From CAZTLE01 sp964614415 (GTDB lineage Bacteria; Bacteroidota; Bacteroidia; Flavobacteriales; Flavobacteriaceae), in contig CAZTLE010000017.1 of assembly GCA_964614415.1 (NCBI GenBank), positions 1 to 32,262 on the forward strand: a DNA stretch of 32,262 nucleotides, given 5' to 3'. The notes below the pieces were generated by a model. That model made no database searches, was not told the DNA's origin, and saw only the letters and a program-made list of their open reading frames with translations. Each line of letters begins with the position of its first letter. The stretch's first letter is position 1. The translations under genes were made by a program, and so were the position numbers. Below are positions 23,494 to 30,533 of this stretch, piece by piece.

Positions 23494-23529
23494 AAAAAAA
23501 CCTGCTGAAGCATATTGTCCAACAGGTTT
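23494..23529 (-). terminator. Terminator of the ricT-gldH-PBP unit
   Basis: AAACCTGCTG (23498-23507) pairs with CAACAGGTTT (23520-23529) with one mismatch, and the minus strand continues into seven T. It lies 38 bp past the PBP stop and separates that unit from scoA. Confidence 0.8.
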
Positions 23530-23566
23530 GTATGTATTTCTTTTTCAGTTGAAATCAGGTCGATTC

Positions 23567-25870
23567 CTATAAATCGAACTCATCCGGAATTTCGCCGTCA
23601 TCCCGGTTTTCTTCTTTCCATTTGGAGCAATCGGTCTCAATGGAAATCTTCTCAGGTTTTCTAAAATTACCGGTAGAAACATCAAGGTCTTCGTCCGCAT
23701 AGCACTTCTTCATATACATTGCCCAAATGGGTAGCGCCATAGTGGCTCCCTGTCCATAGGCCGTGGTGGGGAAGTGTACCGCCCGGTCTTCACCCCCTAC
23801 CCAGACACCTGTGACAAGGTTGGGAACCATTCCCATGAACCATCCGTCACTGTTGTTCTGTGTGGTACCGGTCTTGCCGGCAATAGGGTTTTCAAAAGCA
23901 TACGGATACCCGGTAACGGCATTCTTGTAAAGTGAGTTTGCAGACGCCCAGGTGTGACGCAATCGAGTACCCGATCCACCCTGAGTAACACCTTGCATAA
24001 GGCTTACGGTCACAAATGCAGTTTCGCTGCTGATCACATCCTTCGTCTCAGGTACATTTACGTATAGTACCGTCCCGTTCTTGTCTTCAATTCGTTCAAT
24101 CATCGTAGGTTTCACATACACTCCTTCGTTCGCAAATGTGCCATAGGCACCTACCATCTCATATAAAGACACATCTGGAGTTCCCAGCGCAATAGACGGC
24201 ACTTCAGGAATCTCATCATCATCAACATCCATCTTCTGCACCAATTCGATAACAGGAGAAGGGCCTACGCGATCAATTAGTCGCGCTGTAATCGTATTTA
24301 CGGATTTGGCCAATGCCTCTCTAAGGGAAAGCAATCCCCCATAATTTCCATCGGAGTTCTTGGGGCACCATTCTTTCATATTGCCGTGTTTCCCCGCAGG
24401 AATACAATAAGGCGTATTCGGCAGAGTATCACACGGAGACATATGCATCTGATCAATAGCCGTAGCATACACAAAAGGCTTGAATGTTGACCCAATCTGA
24501 CGCTTACCGGTCTTAACCATATCGTACTTAAAGTGCTTGTAATTAGCTCCTCCTACCCAGGCCTTTACCGCTCCGGTTTGCGGAGCCATCGAAAGCAGGG
24601 ACGACCTTAGGAAATGCTTGTAGTAGCGTATGGAATCCATCGGTGTCATGAGCGTATCAATGTCTCCCTGCCAGGAGAAAATGCGCATTTGGGTTTTCGT
24701 ATTGAAGCTCTCAATAATTTCTTTTTCACTTTTTCCGGCTTTCTTCATCTCCCTCCAGCGGTCACTGCGCTTCATGGCTGAATTAATGATCGTCTCGATC
24801 TCTGTTTCGGTGATATCCCTGAAAGGCGCCGTTTTATTTTTCTCGTTCTGCCGATCGAATTCTTTCTGAAGATTCTCCATGTGCGCTGTAACGGCTTCTT
24901 CGGCATACTCCTGCATTTTCGAATCGATGGTTGTGTATATCTTAAGTCCGTCACGGTAAATATTATACTCGCTACCGTCACTCTTAGGGTTCTCGTCGAT
25001 CCATTCTTCCATGAAAGCCCGTACGTACTCCCTGAAATAGGTCGCAATACCTTCATCATGTCCCTGCGGTGTATATTGTATGCCCAGTGGCAGCGCCTGT
25101 AGTGAATCTTTGACTTCCGTAGTGATAAAATCGTACTTGGCCATTTGCGCCAGGACCACATTACGGCGATTGGTAACACCTTCGGGGTTGCGTAGTGGAT
25201 TGTACAGCGAAGAGTTCTTAAACATCCCTACCAAAACAGCAGACTCTGCCGTGGTCAATTGAGATGGTGGCTTATCGAAATAGATATTGGCTGCCGATTC
25301 GATCCCAACCGCCTGATTCAGGAAGTCGTATTCGTTAAAATACATGGTGATAATCTCCTCTTTCGTATAGCGGCGTTCCAGGCGGGTAGCAATCACCCAT
25401 TCTTTGATCTTTTGAATTCCCCGTTGTAGTTTGTTCCGGGATACTTTTTCAGTAAAAAACAACTTGGCCAACTGCTGACTAATGGTACTCGCACCACCTT
25501 TAGACCCCAGATACACAAATGCCCTAACAGTCCCCTTTGCATCTATTCCGGAATGATCGTAGAATCGAACATCTTCGGTAGCGATTAGTGCGTTCACCAG
25601 ATGATCCGGAAGCTCCTCGAATTGAACCGGTGTACGGTTCTCTTTATAGAATTTTCCAAGCGTATTTCCGTCAGAAGAAATAATTTCCGTTGCCAGATTC
25701 TTCTCCGGATTCTCCAGGCTGGTTTCATCGGGTAGTTTTCCGAAAATACCCCAGGAAGCTAACAGAAAAACAAGGAGCAGGAGCAATAACCCTCCTCCGA
25801 ATATTTTCCAGAATGTCTTAATGTGTTTTCTAACAGGATCCTTCTGTTTCTTTTTTGCCTTTGTTGCCAT
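23567..25870 (-). CDS. Penicillin-binding protein 1A (bifunctional glycosyltransferase/transpeptidase)
   Basis: A class A PBP that polymerises lipid II and crosslinks peptidoglycan on the periplasmic face of the inner membrane. Of 767 residues, 1-20 are cytoplasmic and basic and about 23-43 form the membrane anchor. The GT51 glycosyltransferase spans about 75-245, with catalytic Glu99 in ATEDVRFYDH, then GASTISQQLAK and RRYTKEEIITMYFN. The transpeptidase spans about 425-700, with Ser461-TFK464, SVN (523-525) and KTG (666-668). It ends in an acidic tail (DDGEIPDEFDL). It is the third gene of the ricT-gldH-PBP unit, starting 5 bp after gldH. Confidence 0.95.
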   Translation of the reverse strand: MATKAKKKQKDPVRKHIKTFWKIFGGGLLLLLLVFLLASWGIFGKLPDETSLENPEKNLATEIISSDGNTLGKFYKENRTPVQFEELPDHLVNALIATEDVRFYDHSGIDAKGTVRAFVYLGSKGGASTISQQLAKLFFTEKVSRNKLQRGIQKIKEWVIATRLERRYTKEEIITMYFNEYDFLNQAVGIESAANIYFDKPPSQLTTAESAVLVGMFKNSSLYNPLRNPEGVTNRRNVVLAQMAKYDFITTEVKDSLQALPLGIQYTPQGHDEGIATYFREYVRAFMEEWIDENPKSDGSEYNIYRDGLKIYTTIDSKMQEYAEEAVTAHMENLQKEFDRQNEKNKTAPFRDITETEIETIINSAMKRSDRWREMKKAGKSEKEIIESFNTKTQMRIFSWQGDIDTLMTPMDSIRYYKHFLRSSLLSMAPQTGAVKAWVGGANYKHFKYDMVKTGKRQIGSTFKPFVYATAIDQMHMSPCDTLPNTPYCIPAGKHGNMKEWCPKNSDGNYGGLLSLREALAKSVNTITARLIDRVGPSPVIELVQKMDVDDDEIPEVPSIALGTPDVSLYEMVGAYGTFANEGVYVKPTMIERIEDKNGTVLYVNVPETKDVISSETAFVTVSLMQGVTQGGSGTRLRHTWASANSLYKNAVTGYPYAFENPIAGKTGTTQNNSDGWFMGMVPNLVTGVWVGGEDRAVHFPTTAYGQGATMALPIWAMYMKKCYADEDLDVSTGNFRKPEKISIETDCSKWKEENRDDGEIPDEFDL

Positions 25871-25875
25871 AGCTG

Positions 25876-26361
25876 CTAGTTATTACCGGCTTCCTCGATA
25901 CTATACCCTACATCGGTGATGCCTTCCAATTGGCTAACGCCTTCAACATCACCGTTATTGCGCACTGCGTGTCCAATCTTGATCACATAATTGCCTTCCT
26001 CGAAAAAGCCTACATTCTCCCTATACCAAAGCTTGTTATCCTTTACACTACCAATTCCCGTGCCTATCCATGTTCCGTCTGGATTTGCCATGCGATATTC
26101 GAGAGTATCCGTGATGGTTTTCCCATGTGGGAACTCCATAGACACTATTAAGAATAAGTTGTTAAACCTGTAGTCGTTGGTATTCCGAATGTTAATGAAC
26201 ATATCGTATTTCTGCAGGGTGTCCATTTCAGGTAAGGTGAACTCGATGAGCTCATCTTTGTCCCACGCTCCAGGCAAGGACACAGTATCGCTCATCACCA
26301 CTCCCGAATTACAGGCCGTAAGCAGTATTCCCAGGATAAAAAGGGGGATGATTTTACGCAT
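25876..26361 (-). CDS. gldH: Gliding motility lipoprotein GldH
   Basis: One of the Gld proteins needed for gliding in Flavobacterium, tied to the T9SS/gliding machinery in the cell envelope. With the ATG at 26361 it has 161 residues and a classic lipoprotein signal, MRKIIPLFILGILLTAC, cleaved before Cys17. Mature-region features typical of GldH are LPGAWDKDELIEFTLP, YDMFINIRNTNDYRFNNLFL, PDGTWIGTGIGSVKDNKLWYRE and the closing GNYVIKIGHAVR. The frame is open further upstream, to 26439, but that adds 26 charged residues before the signal peptide and runs over ricT, so 26361 is chosen. It overlaps the ricT end by 8 bp. Confidence 0.93.
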   Translation of the reverse strand: MRKIIPLFILGILLTACNSGVVMSDTVSLPGAWDKDELIEFTLPEMDTLQKYDMFINIRNTNDYRFNNLFLIVSMEFPHGKTITDTLEYRMANPDGTWIGTGIGSVKDNKLWYRENVGFFEEGNYVIKIGHAVRNNGDVEGVSQLEGITDVGYSIEEAGNN

Positions 26362-27523
26362 TCCTTCCTGAATTGCGATTTTTATTTCGACTTCTCTTGC
26401 GATTCCGTTTCTTGTTTCTTCGCTTCTTGGGTCTGTCAAACCGGGTGAGACTATCCTGACCTACGACATTGTTAAAAAGCTTGTTGTCTGAAATAGGCAC
26501 ATCTTCAATGTACTCTTCCAAACTCATCACTTTCTTTCCCTTGCGATTTAGTTCTACAATTTCGTTTACGCGTTCAGCCGTAAGTTGGTGCCAGTTCATT
26601 CCCTCCTTTTCGTAGGCGTACCAAAGCAATCCTTTGAAAATATCGATCTTCTGGCAGGAAGCCGTTCCTTTTTCAGTCTGCAGCTTAACGTCAGATTTAG
26701 GGAATTCTTCAAGTGCCTCCAGATAGGTGTCCAGTTCGTAGTTAAGGCAACACTTTAGTTTACCACATTGACCGGCCAGTTTTAACGGGTTGAGAGAAAG
26801 TTGCTGGTATCGGGCGGCAGCCGTATTCACCGAACGGAAGTCGGTCAACCAGGTCGAACAGCACAATTCTCTTCCGCAAGAGCCTATTCCGCCTAAGCGG
26901 GCCGCTTCCTGTCTGAAACCAACCTGTTTCATTTCTATGCGGGTGTTGAAGGCTCTCGCCAGGTCCTTTATGAGTTGACGAAAGTCAACGCGCTCATCGG
27001 CTGTATAATAAAAGATGGCCTTGGAGCCATCGCCCTGATATTCAACATCCGATATTTTCATTTCCAGGCCTAATGCCATCGCAATCTCGCGAGAGCGCTT
27101 TTGAGTGCTCTCTTCTTTACCGCGCATTTTTTGCCAGGTATCGATGTCCTTTTGGGTCGCTTTCCGATATATTTTGGGAAGGGCTTCCAGATTCTCTATG
27201 TCCTGCTTTTTCTTCTGCATCTGCACCCGTACCAGTTCTCCTGTGAGGGTGACGATTCCGATATCATGACCCGGGGAAGACTCGGTCGCAACTACATCGC
27301 CCATACTAATGGCAAGCTTATCTGGATTGCGGTAAAAGTGCTTTCTTCCGTTCTTAAAGCGAACTTCCAAAGCATTGAAGGGTTCCACATCTCCGGGAAG
27401 TGACATGTTGGAAAGCCAATCGAATACCGTTAGTTTGTTACAACCATCAGAACCACAGGTTCCATTGTTCCTGCATCCCTTTGGCTGTCCATTGGTACCC
27501 GAGGTACAGCTGGCACAGCCCAT
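26354..27523 (-). CDS. ricT: PSP1-domain protein, RicT/YaaT-like
   Basis: A 389-residue cytoplasmic protein. The PSP1 core (about 45-290) shows YYTADERVDFRQLIKDLARAF, the Cys pairs GIGSCGRELCCSTW and GQCGKLKCCLNYE, as in Bacillus RicT, part of the RicAFT complex that binds Fe-S clusters and helps RNase Y-dependent RNA maturation. In this phylum its partners are not known. The N-terminus adds a Cys-rich patch (Cys3, 6, 17, 23, 28), and the C-terminus (about 360-389) is an Arg/Lys/Asn-rich tail suited to RNA binding. First gene of the unit with gldH and the PBP. Confidence 0.9.
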   Translation of the reverse strand: MGCASCTSGTNGQPKGCRNNGTCGSDGCNKLTVFDWLSNMSLPGDVEPFNALEVRFKNGRKHFYRNPDKLAISMGDVVATESSPGHDIGIVTLTGELVRVQMQKKKQDIENLEALPKIYRKATQKDIDTWQKMRGKEESTQKRSREIAMALGLEMKISDVEYQGDGSKAIFYYTADERVDFRQLIKDLARAFNTRIEMKQVGFRQEAARLGGIGSCGRELCCSTWLTDFRSVNTAAARYQQLSLNPLKLAGQCGKLKCCLNYELDTYLEALEEFPKSDVKLQTEKGTASCQKIDIFKGLLWYAYEKEGMNWHQLTAERVNEIVELNRKGKKVMSLEEYIEDVPISDNKLFNNVVGQDSLTRFDRPKKRRNKKRNRKRSRNKNRNSGRNA

Positions 27524-27541
27524 ATCGTATCTTATATATAG

Positions 27542-27561
27542 CTCTTTTCCAGGGAAAAGAG
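27542..27561. promoter_or_regulatory. Perfect 20-bp palindrome upstream of ricT
   Basis: CTCTTTTCC, AG, GGAAAAGAG: nine-base arms mirrored perfectly around two bases, 19-38 bp upstream of the ricT start. The minus strand has no T-run after it, and the loop is too short for a normal terminator. A second palindrome, CTCAATTGAG, lies at 27581-27590. An operator is the likeliest reading. TATGTTTA on the minus strand nearby, one mismatch from TAnnTTTG, could be the promoter. Confidence 0.45.
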
Positions 27562-27614
27562 ACGAAGATTAAACATAATTCTCAATTGAGTAAAAATAGT
27601 AATATTCACCCAAT

Positions 27615-28646
27615 CTACTGCTTGAATTTCAGTTTTTCTGAACGCCCTTTCTTAAAGATCTTATTGCTATTCGGGATTCCTTTGCGGAGTTTCTTTTGTT
27701 CCTCGTACGGGAGTTGAACGATCTCCTTGCACTCCGTGGAACAGCAATTCTCATGAGCTTTAGCGCATGCGTCACACTGGATGAACAACAAGTGGCAGGC
27801 CTCATTCGCACAATTCACATGGGTGTCGCAGGGAGCTCCACACTGATGGCATTGCGAGATAATGTCTTCGCTAATTCGCTCACCACGCCGGTGATCGAAC
27901 ACAAAGTTCTTTCCTATGAATTTGTTCTCCAGGCCTTTGGCTTTGACCTGACGGGTATATTCGATGATCCCACCCTCCAACTGGAACACATTCTTAAAAC
28001 CTTTGTGCTTGTAATAGGCACTCGCCTTCTCACAGCGAATCCCTCCGGTGCAGTACATGACCAGATTCTTGTCTTCTTTATGCTCCTTGAGATCCTCCTC
28101 GATAATAGGCAAGGAATCGCGAAAGGTATCCACGTCCGGAGTGATAGCGCCCTTAAAGTGACCGATCTCGCTCTCGTAATGATTTCGCATATCCACGAGA
28201 ATAGTATCGGGATCATCGATGAGTTCATTAAAGCGGTTTGCGTTCACATGAACCCCTTTGTCGGTCACATCAAACGTATCATCGTCCAGGCCGTCTGCGA
28301 CTATTTTCTTTCGCACTTTTACTTTTAGTTTCAAAAAGGACTTGAGATCGTGTTCTACGGCAATGTTCAAACGTACGTCCTTCAGAAAATAAATCCCGTC
28401 CAGGAACTCTTTGAATTCATGGAATCGCTTTGCAGGCACCGATAATTGTCCGTTGATCCCTTCATGGGCAACATAGATCCTTCCCAGGACTTCCATTCCG
28501 TCCCAGGCGATGAACAAATGATTTCGAAATAAATGAGGATTCCCGATGTGGGCGTATTGATAAAACGAAAGGGTAAGCCGTTCCTCTCCGGCCTCTTCCA
28601 ACAGAGCTTCCCTTTCTTTTGCACTTAGTGTATTGTACAGTTGCAT
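27615..28646 (-). CDS. trhO: tRNA uridine(34) hydroxylase, TrhO/YceA-like rhodanese protein
   Basis: Oxygen-dependent enzyme that makes 5-hydroxyuridine at tRNA position 34. A 343-residue protein. The N-terminal domain (about 25-115) has LFIAWDGMEVLGRIYVAHEGINGQLS; the rhodanese domain (about 130-225) has LVDMRNHYESEIGHF and the active loop Cys199-TGGIRC205; then KFIGKNFVFDHRRGERI and a C-terminal Cys-rich zinc-like region (about 258-305, CHQCGAPCDTHVNCAN). All match the TrhO family. It has a strong consensus promoter upstream. Confidence 0.93.
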   Translation of the reverse strand: MQLYNTLSAKEREALLEEAGEERLTLSFYQYAHIGNPHLFRNHLFIAWDGMEVLGRIYVAHEGINGQLSVPAKRFHEFKEFLDGIYFLKDVRLNIAVEHDLKSFLKLKVKVRKKIVADGLDDDTFDVTDKGVHVNANRFNELIDDPDTILVDMRNHYESEIGHFKGAITPDVDTFRDSLPIIEEDLKEHKEDKNLVMYCTGGIRCEKASAYYKHKGFKNVFQLEGGIIEYTRQVKAKGLENKFIGKNFVFDHRRGERISEDIISQCHQCGAPCDTHVNCANEACHLLFIQCDACAKAHENCCSTECKEIVQLPYEEQKKLRKGIPNSNKIFKKGRSEKLKFKQ

Positions 28647-28696
28647 GCTATACTAATTTTTCGTGTAAAAGAATGATTTTGCGAAGGTTCGCGAGG

Positions 28697-28727
28697 CAAA
28701 AGTACACTTTTACCGCATGTTAACAAA
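28697..28727 (-). promoter_or_regulatory. Consensus promoter of trhO
   Basis: On the minus strand TTTG (28724-28727), 19 bases, then TACTTTTG (28697-28704): a perfect match to the Bacteroidota -33/-7 pattern. The leader would be about 45 nt and would include a small GCGAA-GG-TTCGC inverted repeat (28681-28692). Confidence 0.75.
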
Positions 28728-28752
28728 AAACGAAATCAGGACCTTTTAGGTA

Positions 28753-28783
28753 TTGGTCTACCCATAAAGAAATAGTACCTTAG
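28753..28783 (+). promoter_or_regulatory. Probable promoter of recA
   Basis: TTGG (28753-28756), 19 bases, then TACCTTAG (28776-28783), one mismatch from TAnnTTTG with ideal spacing. The start would be near 28789, a leader of about 28 nt to the ATG at 28817. No LexA-box-like palindrome is seen. Confidence 0.55.
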
Positions 28784-28816
28784 CCTCTCTAGTTTTCACA
28801 TAAATTGTATAGATCC

Positions 28817-29824
28817 ATGAGCAACGAAAAAGAGGCAAAGCTGAAAGCGTTAAAACTCACTCTCGATAAATTAGATAAGACCTACGGAAAGGGTACCGTA
28901 ATGAAAATGGGAGACTCCTCCGTGGAAGAAGTTGAAGTTATTTCTACGGGTTCTTTGGGGCTTGATCTGGCCCTCGGCGTAGGAGGTTATCCCAAAGGCC
29001 GAATTGTAGAGATCTACGGTCCTGAGTCGTCGGGTAAAACGACACTCACCCTGCATGCGATTGCCGAATCTCAGCGCAGTGGCGGTATTGCGGCATTCAT
29101 TGATGCCGAACATGCTTTTGACCGCTATTATGCCGAGAAACTTGGTGTAGACATTGAAAACCTCATTATCTCTCAACCCGATAACGGGGAGCAAGCTCTG
29201 GAGATCGCCGATAATCTTATTCGCAGTGGAGCCATTGATATCATTATTATCGATTCCGTTGCGGCACTTACCCCCAAGAGTGAGATCGAAGGAGAAATGG
29301 GTGATTCCAAAATGGGGCTTCACGCCCGATTGATGTCCCAGGCCCTTCGAAAGTTGACGGCTTCCATTAGCAAGACCAATTGCACCGTAATCTTCATCAA
29401 CCAGTTGCGGGAGAAGATCGGTGTTATGTTTGGAAACCCCGAAACTACCACAGGTGGAAACGCCCTTAAATTCTATTGCTCGGTGCGTTTGGACATTCGT
29501 CGTTCCACACAAATAAAGGATAGCAACGGTGCCGTTCAGGGGAATAAGACCCGGGTGAAGATCGTAAAGAACAAAGTGGCCCCACCCTTTAGAACTGCCG
29601 AATTTGACATCATGTATGGTACCGGTATATCAAAGGTAGGAGAGATCATCGATCTGGGAGTTGACTACGAGATCATCAAGAAAAGTGGTTCCTGGTTTAG
29701 CTACGATGATACAAAGTTGGGGCAAGGGCGCGATGCAGTAAAAACCCTCCTGTTGGACAATCCGGAACTCATGGAGGAACTAGAAGAAAAGATCAAAGAA
29801 GCTATTGCGTTAGTAAACGCTTGA
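28817..29824 (+). CDS. recA: Recombinase RecA
   Basis: Strand-exchange ATPase of homologous recombination and the SOS co-protease. 335 residues from the ATG at 28817 (MSNEKEAKLKAL). The same frame opens with a TTG at 28805, but four extra residues from a TTG make no sense in this family. Landmarks: MKMGDSSVEEVEVISTGSLGLD, Walker A GPESSGKTT (68-76), FIDAEHAFD, IIIIDSVAAL, and the DNA-binding loops with GEMGDSKMGLHARLMSQALRKL and INQLREKIGVMFGNPETTTGGNALKFY. Complete and ordinary. A small hairpin overlaps its stop codon. Confidence 0.98.
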   Translation: MSNEKEAKLKALKLTLDKLDKTYGKGTVMKMGDSSVEEVEVISTGSLGLDLALGVGGYPKGRIVEIYGPESSGKTTLTLHAIAESQRSGGIAAFIDAEHAFDRYYAEKLGVDIENLIISQPDNGEQALEIADNLIRSGAIDIIIIDSVAALTPKSEIEGEMGDSKMGLHARLMSQALRKLTASISKTNCTVIFINQLREKIGVMFGNPETTTGGNALKFYCSVRLDIRRSTQIKDSNGAVQGNKTRVKIVKNKVAPPFRTAEFDIMYGTGISKVGEIIDLGVDYEIIKKSGSWFSYDDTKLGQGRDAVKTLLLDNPELMEELEEKIKEAIALVNA

Positions 29825-29830
29825 TTTTTT
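29807..29830 (+). terminator. Weak terminator overlapping the end of recA
   Basis: GCGTT-AGTA-AACGC (29807-29820) lies within the last recA codons and is followed by TTGATTTTTT. The stem is only 5 bp, so termination may be partial and the next gene could be reached by readthrough. Confidence 0.4.
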
Positions 29831-29905
29831 AACCCTCCACGCAACCCTTTTACACTTTCGGTATCTACTTCACAGTAGAAACCCTGGTTATTATGGTTGC
29901 ACGTA

Positions 29906-29955
29906 TGCCTGTTTCATTCGCCATCATAGTTCATTGGCGTGACAGACAACAGGCA
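29906..29955 (+). promoter_or_regulatory. Nested stem-loop upstream of the sigma factor gene
   Basis: An outer 8-bp stem TGCCTGTT (29906-29913) / AACAGGCA (29948-29955) encloses an inner stem CGCCA (29919-29923) / TGGCG (29935-29939). It lies 30 bp before the sigma gene start. TATGGTTG at 29892-29899, one mismatch from TAnnTTTG, could place the transcript start just before it, making it a 5' leader structure. Confidence 0.35.
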
Positions 29956-29985
29956 GACCGTTACAACAAAAGGTAATAATTCAAG

Positions 29986-30525
29986 GTGCTGCAGTTGACT
30001 TTAGATGAGCTCATCATAAAATGTAAGAAGCAGGATGCTAAGGCGCAGGAATCATTGTACAAGTTATATTCGGGTACTTTGTTTTCTATTTGTCTGAAGT
30101 ATTCCCCCAATTATGCGGAAGCTGAAGATAACCTCCAGGATGCATTTCTTACCATTTTTAAGCGAATCGAACAGTACAAGGGCACAGGTTCTTTTGAAGG
30201 CTGGATAAAACGGATCACGGTGAATACCGCGCTTCAAAAATATCGGAAACAAAAAGTATTCGATATTACCGATGAAGCTCAGATCGAAGAGGAGGATGTG
30301 GTGATCGAAGACAATAATGTCCCTCTGGATTTTTTACTAAAGATCATCCAGGAACTCCCCGACAGATACCGTCTCGTATTTAATATGTACGTGATGGACG
30401 GGTATTCTCACAAGGAGATCGCCAAATTGCTGAATATTTCCGACGGCACCTCCAAATCCAACCTCGCCAGAGCCAGAATGATATTGAGAACGAAGATTGA
30501 TGATTTTAATGCGCATCAAGCGTAA
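29986..30525 (+). CDS. ECF-type RNA polymerase sigma factor
   Basis: A 179-residue sigma-70 family factor with only regions 2 and 4. Region 2 (about 20-85) reads AEDNLQDAFLTIFKRIEQYKGTGSFEGWIKRITVNTAL; region 4 (about 118-168) has LPDRYRLVFNMYVMDGYSHKEIAKLLNISDGTSKSNLARAR, a helix-turn-helix for -35 recognition. The start is a GTG at 29986 with AAAGGT 13-18 bases upstream. The next gene starts 8 bp after its stop and looks like its membrane-anchored regulator plus outer-membrane barrel, so the pair probably forms one signalling unit. Confidence 0.92.
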   Translation: MLQLTLDELIIKCKKQDAKAQESLYKLYSGTLFSICLKYSPNYAEAEDNLQDAFLTIFKRIEQYKGTGSFEGWIKRITVNTALQKYRKQKVFDITDEAQIEEEDVVIEDNNVPLDFLLKIIQELPDRYRLVFNMYVMDGYSHKEIAKLLNISDGTSKSNLARARMILRTKIDDFNAHQA

Positions 30526-30533
30526 GGGCTGAC

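Noticed and set aside
26362..26439. Upstream extension of gldH to 26439
   Set aside because: It would put 26 charged residues in front of a perfect lipoprotein signal peptide and lie inside ricT.
27696..28328. A 210-codon plus-strand open frame
   Set aside because: Antisense to trhO; no recognisable motifs.
28805..28816. TTG start for recA four codons upstream
   Set aside because: The ATG at 28817 begins a normal RecA N-terminus and suits the predicted promoter better.
28871..29512. A 213-codon minus-strand open frame
   Set aside because: Antisense to recA; mirrors the strong codon bias of recA.
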